From contig JAEYEL010000167.1 in assembly GCA_023403475.1 (NCBI GenBank), positions 1 through 28,534 of the forward strand: a DNA stretch of 28,534 nucleotides, in the 5' to 3' direction. The translations under genes were made by a program, and so were the position numbers. This DNA is from Actinomycetes bacterium. GTDB lineage: Bacteria > Actinomycetota > Coriobacteriia > Coriobacteriales > Eggerthellaceae. Shown piece by piece: positions 14,580-22,369 of this stretch. How positions within the stretch are numbered: the first letter of the stretch is position 1; the number at the start of each line of letters is the position of its first letter. The notes under the pieces are model-generated. The model did not search any database. It was not told the origin of the DNA and saw only the letters and a program-made list of their open reading frames with translations.

Positions 14580-15569
14580 CTATAGTTCAAGCGGCGCGGC
14601 GTGCTCCCAAGGGCCGAGGTCAAGAACTTCGGGGTAGTGCTCGGCGCGGGCGTTCTCGGGCGGAGGGGTCATGAAGTCGCCGTAGAGGGCGGAAAGGAGC
14701 TTCTCGGCGCGTCTTGCCAAAGGAACCTCCATATCCTCGAAGGCGGCCATGCGCACGGGGAACAGGTCTTCACGGTCGTATATGTCCCAGAAGCGGTTCG
14801 TGTCGCATAGATAGCCCACGCGACGTGTTCGCTGGCCGCGATAGCGCGTCTGCCAACCAAGCGAGCGCTCGTTCAGGCGGATGCTGCGCAGCCCGGGCAA
14901 GTTCAGCAGCCCGCGCGCAACGGCAGCGCCCGCTTTGAGCATGGCTGCCTGCGCACCGCCGCCGGCAACGTAGGGGTTGCGGGTGAGCTTGGCGATGGCC
15001 AGCTTGTTGCAGAGCCATGCGCGCCACACTTGGCGGCGGAAGGCGCGCTCGTTATCGGCAAGGTCATCTAAAGGGAACAAATCGAGGAAGATGCCCGACT
15101 CGAAGTCCATGGTCGCCAGGTTCGCGTCGCGGAATTCCGTGTCGCGCAGCATGAAGCGCGAGGTGGCCATGGGGTAGCGCGGGTTCAGCTGCGCATCGAC
15201 CATGCAGTAACGCTCGCTTACCACAGGGTCGCTCTGCACGATGGCGGTGAGTTTTTCCAGATCGTCGCGCGACATGGCTATGTCTACGTCGTCGTCCCAC
15301 GGAATGAACCCTTTGTGCCGCAGCACACCGATAGCCGTTCCGTACATGACCACCCAAGTAAGGTTTTCGCGTGCGCACAGAGCCGAGAAGTCTTTCAGCA
15401 TGAGCAGCAGCGCGCCGTGCAGGCGCGCAAGCGTCGCATTGTCGGAATGCGTGCTTGCGGGGCTGGCCGTGCTAGCGTTAGCGTTGGTGCCGGTACTGGT
15501 ACTGGTACTGGTGCCGGTACTGGTGCCGGCACCGTTCGCGCCGCCTGTGCGGTTCGTACTTGTGCTCAT
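14580..15569 (-). CDS. LicD-family phosphotransferase (second copy) with Thr/Ser repeat N-terminus
   Basis: A 329-residue LicD-family protein. The core GTAIGVLRHKGFIPWDDDVD (about residues 77-96) and SGIFLDLFPLDDL are intact. The first 40 residues are a low-complexity Ser/Thr/Gly/Asn tail encoded by hexamer repeats (15486-15533), absent from the first copy and probably disordered. ATG 15569 follows AAGGAAA by about seven bases and overlaps the stop of the upstream GT4 gene in an ATGA, so the two are translationally coupled. It is the last gene of the GT2-DUF2304-GT4-licD operon. The two LicD proteins differ well beyond the tail, so they are unlikely to be a recent duplication and may act on different acceptors. 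Confidence 0.88.
   Translation of the reverse strand: MSTSTNRTGGANGAGTSTGTSTSTSTGTNANASTASPASTHSDNATLARLHGALLLMLKDFSALCARENLTWVVMYGTAIGVLRHKGFIPWDDDVDIAMSRDDLEKLTAIVQSDPVVSERYCMVDAQLNPRYPMATSRFMLRDTEFRDANLATMDFESGIFLDLFPLDDLADNERAFRRQVWRAWLCNKLAIAKLTRNPYVAGGGAQAAMLKAGAAVARGLLNLPGLRSIRLNERSLGWQTRYRGQRTRRVGYLCDTNRFWDIYDREDLFPVRMAAFEDMEVPLARRAEKLLSALYGDFMTPPPENARAEHYPEVLDLGPWEHAAPLEL
15486..15533 (-). repeat. hexamer repeat (GGTACT/GGTGCC) in licD2
   Basis: Eight consecutive hexamers on the plus strand: GGTGCC, GGTACT x3, GGTGCC, GGTACT, GGTGCC, GGCACC. They encode alternating Gly-Thr and Ser-Thr dipeptides near the LicD2 N-terminus. Confidence 0.92.
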
Positions 15570-16882
15570 CGTGCGTTTCCTTTTGAGAGTTGAAAGAAAA
15601 TCTGGTCGAACGCATCGGCCGTGCTGCTCCAACTGTGGTTGTCGCGCACTTCGTGGGCAAGCCGCTTGCCGCGGCTTCGGCATTCGTCGTTATGGGTGCG
15701 TGCCCACAGGAGAGACTGCGCAATAGAATCTGCCCGCATGTTCGGCAGCAAAACTCCCGTCGAGGTTTCCTCGGCGAAGGTTACGCCCAGCTCGTGCGCC
15801 CCGCCCACGTTGGTGACGATGGGCATGCAGCCCATGGCGGCCGCCTCTAGCAGAACGGTTGCGAATCCCTCCGACCGCGAAGGGAGGCAGAGCATGTCCG
15901 CCTCGCGCAGCAGTGCGGCCACATCGGGTGCGTCAAGATGTCCGAGAGCGAACACGGGAAGCGTTTCTGCGGCCTTTCGCACGTCCTGCGCAAGCGGTCC
16001 TGTGCCCGCGAACGCGAACGCATAGGCCGCAGCGCTGTCTTCGGCCTTGGCATTGGCATTGGCATTGGCATTGGCTCCGGTGTCGTATTTGCCCTTGACT
16101 TCGGCCTCGGTGCGAGCGCCGCCTTCGGCTTCGAGACCGATGCCGCCCTTGCCGCCTTCGGCGCACACGAGCCTTGCGGCTTTAAGGATCTCGCTCACGC
16201 CCTTTTCGGGAACAAGGCGCCCGACGAAGGCGACGAGCAGCGTTTCGGGGGAAATGCCCAGCTCTTCGCGGAAGCTGCGGCTCGACGCTGCGCGCGCGTA
16301 TTCCTCTGCGTCAAGCGCGTTCGGCACAATGCCCGAGCATGTAAGGCCGAAGTGGCAAAGCCACTGCGCGGCCGCTTGCGAAACGGCAGCAAACGGAAGG
16401 CCGCATGCGGCTATGTGCTTGGTTGTGCGATGCTCGTAGGCTTCCACGACTGCATCGAGTGCGACGTTTCCCAAGGAAAGATGAGCCGATCCGTGCTCTA
16501 CGATAACGGCGGGCGTGTGCGTGCTTTGTGCGAACCGGGCGCCCACAAGAGACAGCCCGTAGAACCGCGTGTTTACGATGACACGATCGAACGAGGCGGA
16601 CGCCAGAGCGTCCATTTCCCGTCGAAACGCCGCGCCTCGTCGCAAAAGGGGTAGCCTGCCGTCCATGAGCGATAGGCTGGGGAGGCGCACTATCTCGACG
16701 CCGTTTTCCTGCACCTCGCGCAAAGGGCAGCTATTTGAAAGCCGGCAGGTGACCACGGTGACGCGACTGCCACGCCGCGCCAATTCCGCCGCGATGCCCG
16801 CCGTGTACGTTTCCACGCCGCCCGTGTGAGGGGCGTAAAGCGCCGAGAAAACAGCGTAGGAGGGCTGCTCGCTACTCGTCAC
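15566..16882 (-). CDS. glycosyltransferase family 4 (GT-B) with low-complexity insert
   Basis: A 438-residue retaining GT4-type glycosyltransferase. The N-terminal Rossmann domain starts YAVFSALYAPHTGGVETYT with the donor/acceptor loop HTGG. The C-terminal domain has FVGRLVPEKG and the nucleotide-sugar motif E-x7-E in SEGFATVLLEA. Between ARLVCAE and YAFAFAGTGPL there is an unusual insert of about 45 residues (about 238-285): Gly-rich, then acidic, then (Asn-Ala)4 encoded by perfect hexamers. Its length there is normally only a few residues. I place the start at GTG 16882, preceded by GCGAGG, which overlaps the DUF2304 stop by 11 bp. The frame is open upstream but basic and unlike the family. 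It should add a sugar to the lipid-linked glycan in the cytoplasm. Confidence 0.9.
   Translation of the reverse strand: MTSSEQPSYAVFSALYAPHTGGVETYTAGIAAELARRGSRVTVVTCRLSNSCPLREVQENGVEIVRLPSLSLMDGRLPLLRRGAAFRREMDALASASFDRVIVNTRFYGLSLVGARFAQSTHTPAVIVEHGSAHLSLGNVALDAVVEAYEHRTTKHIAACGLPFAAVSQAAAQWLCHFGLTCSGIVPNALDAEEYARAASSRSFREELGISPETLLVAFVGRLVPEKGVSEILKAARLVCAEGGKGGIGLEAEGGARTEAEVKGKYDTGANANANANAKAEDSAAAYAFAFAGTGPLAQDVRKAAETLPVFALGHLDAPDVAALLREADMLCLPSRSEGFATVLLEAAAMGCMPIVTNVGGAHELGVTFAEETSTGVLLPNMRADSIAQSLLWARTHNDECRSRGKRLAHEVRDNHSWSSTADAFDQIFFQLSKGNAR
16043..16078 (-). repeat. GGCATT hexamer repeat in the GT4 gene
   Basis: Four perfect GGCATT copies (16049-16072) with one-step variants at both ends (GGCCTT, GGCTCC). 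On the minus strand they encode Asn-Ala repeats in a loop of the GT4 enzyme. Confidence 0.93.
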
Positions 16883-17264
16883 GTGCAGCCTCGCTTGCCT
16901 GGGCGGCTTCGTTTTCGAATGAGCGCTTGCTCGACGGCTCTTTCGCCGCAAGCGCCTGTTCCTGCACCAGACGGTCGAGCTTGGTTTCAAGCTGAGACAC
17001 GGTCACGCTTTGCGTGAACAGCTTCACGAGCAGCACGAAAATGAAGAACAGGAACAGGAAGTTGGTGGTGAGATATATATGCAGCGCATTGGCGCACGCG
17101 TCCACCACCTGCGGAAATATGCTGAAGATGAGGATGATGAGCGAAAGGACTATCCAAAAGACGGAATCTTCGATGCGCACTTTCGATCGGCGGATGCGCC
17201 TGAGCATGAGCGCGGCGGTGAAAAACGATACGACGATGAGGATGATGCGCAGCTCGACGGTCAT
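16872..17264 (-). CDS. DUF2304 small membrane protein
   Basis: A 130-residue protein with three hydrophobic helices (about residues 5-20, 36-52 and 62-85) followed by a coiled-coil/charged tail (VSQLETKLDRLVQEQAL). This is the layout of DUF2304 proteins, which lie next to GT2 dolichyl-phosphate-mannose-synthase-like transferases in many bacteria and may help anchor or regulate them. It overlaps the GT2 stop by 4 bp (ATGA) and the GT4 GTG by 11 bp, so all three are coupled. The function is inferred from context. Confidence 0.85.
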   Translation of the reverse strand: MTVELRIILIVVSFFTAALMLRRIRRSKVRIEDSVFWIVLSLIILIFSIFPQVVDACANALHIYLTTNFLFLFFIFVLLVKLFTQSVTVSQLETKLDRLVQEQALAAKEPSSKRSFENEAAQASEAARDE

Positions 17265-17980
17265 CGCGCGGCCTCGCTTTCTTTCTTCGTGTCTATTTTC
17301 GCTCGGAAGAACTGGATAAGCAGCACCGAGAGAAGAATGCGCACCATGTAGGCTATGGATGTCTTCACGTTCAGATAGCTTTTGCCGGCTGACCGTTCGT
17401 CCACGGTGACCTGCACTTCGGTGACGCGCGCGTTCGCACTGCGGATAAGATAGGCGAGCGTGTCGGGCTCAGGTCCGACGTTGATGCCGCTTGCCAGAAG
17501 CTCCATCATGCGGCGGTTGAAGCAGCGCATGCCCGAGGTGGGGTCTTTGATCTTGCGGCCGGTGGTCAGCCTGATGGCGAGCGAGATAAGGCGGCTGCCG
17601 GCCATGCGCAAGGTGAACGGCTTTTTCTGCGTGACGAAACGCGACCCGATGACGATGTCGTGGGTTTTCGCAGCTTCCACCAGCGCGGGAAGGTATTCGG
17701 GGCGATGCTGCTTGTCGGCGTCGAACTGTACGGCGCAGTTATAGCCGTTGCGGCAAGCGTATATCATGCCCGTTTGGAAGGCGCCTGCCAACCCGAGGTT
17801 CACGGGCAGGTTTATAACGTTGAACCCTTTTTCGCGGCAGATGGAAAGCGTCGAGTCGGCGGATCCGTCGTTTACCACCACGTAGTCGTATCCCTCGTCG
17901 CGGATGCCCTGTACCACCTCTGCGATGGTGGCCTCTTCGTTGTACGCGGGCACTATCAGCAGAGGGCGCATCGTGTTCAT
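17261..17980 (-). CDS. glycosyltransferase family 2 (DPM1-like)
   Basis: A 239-residue GT-A enzyme. VPAYNEE (residues 10-16), VVNDGSADST (about 35-44) and the metal-binding DAD (87-89, in VQFDADKQHRPEYL) are all present, with the later TSGMRCFNR and a C-terminal hydrophobic helix (about 210-228). Such enzymes move a sugar from a nucleotide to polyprenyl phosphate. With DUF2304 it could make the lipid-linked donor used by a GT-C protein such as DUF2142. GAGGAC lies about seven bases before the ATG at 17980. It is the first gene of the minus-strand operon, with a TGGTACCAT extended -10 box at 18028-18036. Confidence 0.92.
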   Translation of the reverse strand: MNTMRPLLIVPAYNEEATIAEVVQGIRDEGYDYVVVNDGSADSTLSICREKGFNVINLPVNLGLAGAFQTGMIYACRNGYNCAVQFDADKQHRPEYLPALVEAAKTHDIVIGSRFVTQKKPFTLRMAGSRLISLAIRLTTGRKIKDPTSGMRCFNRRMMELLASGINVGPEPDTLAYLIRSANARVTEVQVTVDERSAGKSYLNVKTSIAYMVRILLSVLLIQFFRAKIDTKKESEAAR

Positions 17981-18027
17981 AGTGCGTCCTCATTTCCTGT
18001 AAGTTCGTTGCAAATCATGGTTCGGCT

Positions 18028-18036
18028 ATGGTACCA
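18028..18036 (-). promoter_or_regulatory. possible extended -10 box for the GT2 operon
   Basis: TGGTACCAT on the minus strand fits an extended -10 (TGNTANNNT) about 48 bp before the GT2 start. No convincing -35 box. The same TGNTACCAT is seen before tcdA. Confidence 0.3.
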
Positions 18037-18169
18037 CTGAATGTGCCTCTCGCATAGCTCTACGGCGAAGGATTATTGCGGATTATTGCGGAGTGCCGTT
18101 TGTTCGCCGCTCCTGGTGCCTGCTGAACTTGCCGGTACCTGCCGTGTCTTGATCCGATTTTGCCTGAAG

Positions 18170-18201
18170 TTGACTTGAGCATCAGCATGGTAGTGTATAA
18201 T
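18170..18201 (+). promoter_or_regulatory. queD promoter with consensus TATAAT
   Basis: TATAAT at 18196-18201 is preceded by TTGACT (18170, spacer 20) or TTGAGC (18175, spacer 15). Transcription near 18208 gives a leader of about 215 nt before queD. Confidence 0.6.
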
Positions 18202-18355
18202 TACCGAGCATGAAAGCCTTTAATAAGCTGAAATTCGCGTCCGTCCGTTGAGTTCTCGGGCAGGTTCTACGGCGAAGATGCGAGGCTGAGAAACGTCCGC
18301 ATCGATTTCCTCTTGGATAAGGACCTCGTTTGAGCGTTCGAGCAGTCGTTTCTTT

Positions 18356-18390
18356 GAAAGCGCACCTCGCTTTCCTCTGAAAGCGATTTT
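18356..18390 (+). promoter_or_regulatory. mutually exclusive hairpins (attenuator-like) before queD
   Basis: CGCTTTC at 18368-18374 can pair with GAAAGCG upstream (18356-18362, 5-nt loop) or with GAAAGCG downstream (18379-18385, 4-nt loop). The downstream pairing extends to 8 bp (TCGCTTTC/GAAAGCGA) and is followed by TTTTCC, so it resembles a weak terminator that the upstream pairing would prevent. No known riboswitch core was recognised in the leader. Confidence 0.45.
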
Positions 18391-18425
18391 CCGGGCGGAT
18401 CGGATCTATTCGAAAGGACGGGCGT

Positions 18426-18845
18426 ATGTACGGACTCAAAACGGAGGCGAACTTCGATTCGGCGCACTTTCTCACGGACTATTACGGGAAGTGCGAGAAC
18501 CTGCACGGACACAGGTGGCGGGCGGTGGTGTATTTGGAGGCGGAAAGCCTGCAGCGGGAGGGCACGATGCGCGACATGGTGCTCGACTTCGGCGTGTTCA
18601 AACGCGCCGTGCGCGATGTGGCAGAAGGGCTGGACCATACGTTTCTCGTGGAGGAAGGTTCGCTTGCGCCCGCGACGTTGGCCGCGCTTGAAGCCGAGGG
18701 ATTTACGCTTACGTTGCTGCCGTTTCGCACCACGGCCGAGAATTTGGCGCGCTACTTTGCCGAAAGACTTGCGGCACAGGGTTTGCCGGTGGCGCAGGTT
18801 GACATGTACGAGACTCCCAACAACTGCGCAGTCTATCGGCCTTAG
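18426..18845 (+). CDS. queD: 6-carboxy-5,6,7,8-tetrahydropterin synthase QueD
   Basis: A 139-residue enzyme that converts dihydroneopterin triphosphate to 6-carboxytetrahydropterin in queuosine/7-deazaguanine synthesis. Zinc ligands H14 (FDSAHF) and H27/H29 with catalytic C23 form the QueD signature C-x3-HGH. The later DFGVFK, LDHTFL and METPNNCAVY blocks supply the remaining active-site residues. The length is normal. ATG 18426 follows GAAAGGA by about eight bases. queC, queE and queF are not in the window, so the gene is separated from the rest of the pathway. It appears monocistronic, with a hairpin terminator at 18951. Confidence 0.93.
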   Translation: MYGLKTEANFDSAHFLTDYYGKCENLHGHRWRAVVYLEAESLQREGTMRDMVLDFGVFKRAVRDVAEGLDHTFLVEEGSLAPATLAALEAEGFTLTLLPFRTTAENLARYFAERLAAQGLPVAQVDMYETPNNCAVYRP

Positions 18846-18950
18846 AGGCTTTGCGTGGCGGCGAAGGCGCGGGGCGACGGATTTCTTGCTGTTGTCGGCG
18901 CTGCCCTCCCTTTAATGTGCGCATGCGTATGGGGGCGTGTACGAGAAAAA

Positions 18951-18986
18951 CGCTTTCGCACGTTTCTGTGAAAGCGCTTCGCTTTT
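18951..18986 (+). terminator. hairpin terminator after queD
   Basis: Stem CGCTTTCGCA (18951-18960) / TGTGAAAGCG (18967-18976), 10 bp with one G-T pair, then CTTCGCTTTT. AAAAA just before it would give a T tract for the other strand. Confidence 0.65.
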
Positions 18987-19000
18987 GTGTCCTGGTGCTG

Positions 19001-19009
19001 TGATACCAT
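19001..19009 (+). promoter_or_regulatory. possible extended -10 box for tcdA
   Basis: TGATACCAT fits TGNTANNNT, 22 bp before the tcdA start codon. TTGTGT at 18985 is too close to be a normal -35. Confidence 0.3.
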
Positions 19010-19030
19010 GTTCTAGGCGAAAGGACGGAC

Positions 19031-19792
19031 ATGGCAGAGGAATTGATAGAGGATGCGCAAGATGAAAACCCCATGTCGCGCTTGGAGCGTATCTGGGGGA
19101 GCTGTGGGCTTGCCCGCGTGCAGGCGGCGTCGGTCATGGTGCTGGGGCTGGGAGGCGTGGGGTCGAACTGCGTCGAGGCGTTAGCGCGCGGCGGCGTGGG
19201 GCGGCTCGTCGTCGTCGATTGCGACGTGGTGCAGCCAAGCAACATCAACCGTCAGGCGCTTGCCTTCATGAGCACGGTGGGGCGCAGGAAAACGGATGTC
19301 ATGCGTGCCATGATAGCCGACATCAACCCTTCTGCGCAGGTGGAGGCTGTAGACAAGTTTCTCTTCGCCGACGACGTGCCCGCGCTGCTCGATCGTTACG
19401 CAAGCGGCATCGACTATCTTGTGGACGCCATTGACACTGTGTCTGCCAAGCTCGCCGTCGCCCAGTACGCGGAATGTGCGGGCGTGCGCCTGATAAGCAG
19501 CATGGGCGGCGCGAACAAGCTGCATCCCGAATGCCTGCGCATGGCCGACCTGTACGAAACTGAGAACTGCCCTTTGTGCCGCGTCATGCGCAAGGAAGGC
19601 CGCAAGCGGGGCATTCGCCATCTACGGGTTCTGTACTCATGCGAGCATCCGGTCAAACCGCAACGCCGCGAGGGGGTCGAGCTGCGCGATCGGTCGAATT
19701 TGGGAACGGCCTCGTTCATGCCCCCCATCATGGGCCTCACCATTGCGGGCGAGGTGTTGCGCACGCTGGCGGGCGTAGAGGAAAAGTCATGA
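19031..19792 (+). CDS. tcdA: tRNA threonylcarbamoyladenosine dehydratase TcdA
   Basis: A 253-residue E1-like (ThiF/MoeB superfamily) enzyme that uses ATP to cyclise N6-threonylcarbamoyladenosine at tRNA position 37. The nucleotide-binding GLGGVGS is at residues 39-45, followed by the usual acidic strand end (VVVDCDVVQPSNINRQ), DAIDTVSAKLAV and SSMGGANKLHPE. The C-terminal half has CPLCRVMRKEGRKRG and a conserved SFMPPIMGLTIAGEVLR membrane-proximal helix. GAAAGGA lies six bases before the ATG. Its stop codon overlaps the tatD start (ATGA), so the two are coupled. The product is normal length and intact. Confidence 0.92.
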   Translation: MAEELIEDAQDENPMSRLERIWGSCGLARVQAASVMVLGLGGVGSNCVEALARGGVGRLVVVDCDVVQPSNINRQALAFMSTVGRRKTDVMRAMIADINPSAQVEAVDKFLFADDVPALLDRYASGIDYLVDAIDTVSAKLAVAQYAECAGVRLISSMGGANKLHPECLRMADLYETENCPLCRVMRKEGRKRGIRHLRVLYSCEHPVKPQRREGVELRDRSNLGTASFMPPIMGLTIAGEVLRTLAGVEEKS

Positions 19793-20601
19793 GAGAGAAG
19801 CGCGGGGGAGAATGCCCGATGGGGGAAAGGCCGATTCGCCTCGTCGACATGCACTGCCACTTGGATTTCGGCGAAGATCCGCAGGCTCTTGCCGCCGATC
19901 TTCAGCGTTTGGGCATAGGCTGTCTTTCCGCCACGGTCACGCCTGATGCTTACGCGGGTGCCGCAAGTACGCTTGCTCCCTACGACAATGTGCGCGTCGG
20001 TTTGGGGATGCATCCGTGGTGGGTTGCGGAAGGCTTGCCGGGAGATGCGCTGCTTAAGCGCTTCGAACAGTTGGTTTCCGAAACCCGTTTCATTGCTGAG
20101 GTGGGACTTGATTTCGGTGAGCGCCACGCGAAAACGCGTGAGGTGCAGGTTGTCGCCTTCTCGCGCCTTGCCGCAGCGTGCGCACGGCAAGGCGGCAAGA
20201 TAGTTTCGCTTCACGCCGTGCGCGCCGCAACCGAGGTGATGGATGTTTTGGAGGAAAGCGGGGCGCTTGCGTGCTCATCTGCGAACGCTTGCATCTTTCA
20301 CTGGTTTTCCGGGACACATGTCGAACTGCAACGCGCCGTCGAAGCGGGCTTTTTCTTCTCTGTCAACCCCCGCATGCTCGAGACGAAGCGCGGTCGATCG
20401 TATGCGCAGGCCATCCCGCTTAAGCGGCTGCTGCTGGAAACGGACGAGCCGGCCATCCCCGGTGCGCCCTTCGACGCGCTTGCCGTGGAAAGGAAGCTTA
20501 CCGCCATGCTCTCCCAGCTGGCCGCTTTGCGTCGCGTTTCATACGATGAGCTGGAAGAGCGCATAGTTGCCACCAGTGCAGATCTGCTTAGCTTCGCATA
20601 G
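19789..20601 (+). CDS. tatD: TatD-family metal-dependent hydrolase/DNase
   Basis: A 270-residue TIM-barrel amidohydrolase of the TatD family (3'-5' DNase or related hydrolase, cytoplasmic). Metal ligands visible are H22 and H24 (MHCHLDF), E104 (IAEVGLDFGE), the later SLHAV and FHWFSG histidines, and LLETDEP with the catalytic aspartate. I chose ATG 19789, which overlaps the tcdA stop by 4 bp and has GAGG eight bases upstream; ATG 19819 is an alternative. The frame is open further upstream inside tcdA, but that part is arginine/proline-rich and antisense-like. Convergent with ettA. Confidence 0.88.
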   Translation: MREKRGGECPMGERPIRLVDMHCHLDFGEDPQALAADLQRLGIGCLSATVTPDAYAGAASTLAPYDNVRVGLGMHPWWVAEGLPGDALLKRFEQLVSETRFIAEVGLDFGERHAKTREVQVVAFSRLAAACARQGGKIVSLHAVRAATEVMDVLEESGALACSSANACIFHWFSGTHVELQRAVEAGFFFSVNPRMLETKRGRSYAQAIPLKRLLLETDEPAIPGAPFDALAVERKLTAMLSQLAALRRVSYDELEERIVATSADLLSFA

Positions 20602-20653
20602 CCTTCCGCGCTGGCAACCTCATCGTCCGCCGATAAACCCTCGCGTCGCCTAG

Positions 20654-20674
20654 CGTCTCATTCCGCGTGAGACG
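20654..20674. terminator. possible hairpin between convergent tatD and ettA
   Basis: Perfect 7-bp stem CGTCTCA (20654-20660) / TGAGACG (20668-20674) with a 7-nt loop. The flanks are only moderately T-rich (TCTAATCT), so termination is uncertain. Confidence 0.4.
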
Positions 20675-20689
20675 TCTAATCTCGTGCGT

Positions 20690-22369
20690 CTAATCCCGCG
20701 TGAGCTTGCGGTGGATGCGGTGGGGTTTGGCGGCTTCCGCCCCAAGGCGCTCAATGCGGTTTTCTTGGTAGGAGGCGAAGTTCCCCTCGAACCAGTGCCA
20801 GCGCCCGGGGTTTTCGTCGTCGCCTTCCCATGCGAGGATATGCGTGGCCACGCGGTCTAGGAAGAAGCGGTCATGGCTCGTTATCACCGAGCAGCCGGGG
20901 AAGGCCAGAAGCGCCTCCTCCAAGCTGGAGAGCGTTTCCACGTCGAGGTCGTTCGTGGGCTCGTCGAGCAGAAGCACGTTGCCACCCTGCTTGAGCGTGA
21001 GCGCTAGGTTCAAGCGGTTTCGCTCGCCGCCGGAAAGCACGCCTGCGGGTTTCTGCTGGTCAGAACCCTTAAACCCGAAGCTTGCCACGTAGGCGCGGCT
21101 GGGAATTTCGGTCTCGCCAACCTTCATGTAGTCGAGGCCGTCCGAAACCACTTCCCAAAGCGTTTTTTCGGCTTGAATGCCCGCACGGTTCTGGTCGACG
21201 TAGGAAAGCCTTACGGTCTCGCCTATTTCGAGCGTGCCGGACGTGACGGACTCAAGCCCCATGATCATCTTGAACAAGGTCGATTTTCCCACGCCGTTCG
21301 GGCCTATAACGCCGACGATGCCGCCTTGGGGCAGCGTGAACGACAGGTCGTCTATAAGCACGCGTTCGCCGAACGACTTGCTTACATGATTGGCAGTGAT
21401 GACCTTGGTTCCCAAGCGCGGGCCTACGGGAATCTGGATCTCGGTGAAGTCGAGCTTCTTTGCGGCCCGCGCCTCGGCTTCCATGCGCTCGAACTGGGCG
21501 AGACGAGCCTTGCTCTTGGCCTGACGGGCCTTCGGCGAGCTGCGCACCCATTCCAGCTCGCGCGCCATGCGCTTCGCGAGCTTCGCGTCCTTTTGCCCCT
21601 GCGCCTCAAGGCGTGCGGCCTTCGTTTCCAGATACGTCGAGTAATTTCCCTTGTAGGGGTAGAGGTGCCCGCGGTCCACCTCGCATATCCATTCCGCCAC
21701 GTTGTCCAGGAAGTAACGGTCGTGGGTCACGGCCAGCACGGCTCCTTGGTAGCGATGCAGGAACTGCTCGAGCCACAGCACCGATTCCGCGTCGAGATGG
21801 TTCGTGGGCTCGTCCAAAAGCAACAGGTCGGGGGCTTCCAAAAGCAGTCGGCAAAGCGCTACGCGGCGGCGCTCTCCGCCCGAGAGCACGTTTACCGGCA
21901 TGTCGGGGTCGGGGCATTGCAGCGCGTCCATGGCCTGGGCAAGCTGGCTGTCCAAGTCCCACCCGTTCGCCGCGTCTATGGCCTCTTGAAGCTTGCCCAT
22001 CTCGTCCATGAGCGCATCGAAGTCGGCATCGGGCGCGGCCATTTCCTCGCTTATGGCGTTGAACCGCTCGACTTTGGCCAGCACGTCTCCGAATGCTTGG
22101 CGAACGTTCTCGATAACGGTTTTGTCTTCGTCAAGCGGCGGTTCCTGCAAAAGGATGCCCACCGTGAACCCGGGTGTGAGCCGAGCTTCGCCGTTCGTGA
22201 CCTCTTCAAGCCCCGCCATCACCTTGAGCAGGGTCGATTTTCCCATGCCGTTAGGCCCTACGACGCCTATTTTCGCGCCCGGGAAAAACGACAGCGTCAC
22301 GTCGTCTAAGATAACCTTGTCGCCATGCGCCTTGCGCGCCGCATGCATTTGATAGATGAATTCAGGCAT
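20690..22369 (-). CDS. ettA: energy-dependent translational throttle protein EttA (ABC-F)
   Basis: A 559-residue ABC-F ATPase that binds the ribosomal E site and gates entry into elongation according to ADP/ATP ratio. Two ABC domains are complete: Walker A GPNGMGKST (38-46) and GPNGVGKST, signatures LSGGERRRVALCR and LSGGERNRLNLAL, and Walker B LLLLDEPTNHLD and VLLLDEPTNDLD. The arm insertion in domain 1 and the linker rich in Arg/Lys/Ala are as in E. coli EttA (555 residues). The start is ATG 22369, just after GAGGAG; 18 extra codons upstream do not resemble the family. It is alone on the minus strand, convergent with tatD. Confidence 0.95.
   Translation of the reverse strand: MPEFIYQMHAARKAHGDKVILDDVTLSFFPGAKIGVVGPNGMGKSTLLKVMAGLEEVTNGEARLTPGFTVGILLQEPPLDEDKTVIENVRQAFGDVLAKVERFNAISEEMAAPDADFDALMDEMGKLQEAIDAANGWDLDSQLAQAMDALQCPDPDMPVNVLSGGERRRVALCRLLLEAPDLLLLDEPTNHLDAESVLWLEQFLHRYQGAVLAVTHDRYFLDNVAEWICEVDRGHLYPYKGNYSTYLETKAARLEAQGQKDAKLAKRMARELEWVRSSPKARQAKSKARLAQFERMEAEARAAKKLDFTEIQIPVGPRLGTKVITANHVSKSFGERVLIDDLSFTLPQGGIVGVIGPNGVGKSTLFKMIMGLESVTSGTLEIGETVRLSYVDQNRAGIQAEKTLWEVVSDGLDYMKVGETEIPSRAYVASFGFKGSDQQKPAGVLSGGERNRLNLALTLKQGGNVLLLDEPTNDLDVETLSSLEEALLAFPGCSVITSHDRFFLDRVATHILAWEGDDENPGRWHWFEGNFASYQENRIERLGAEAAKPHRIHRKLTRD

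Noticed and set aside
18245..18300. GGTTCTAC near 18260 as a preQ1 riboswitch
   Set aside because: The following C-rich loop and the AAAAAACTA tail of preQ1-I are missing, so I list only the alternative hairpins.
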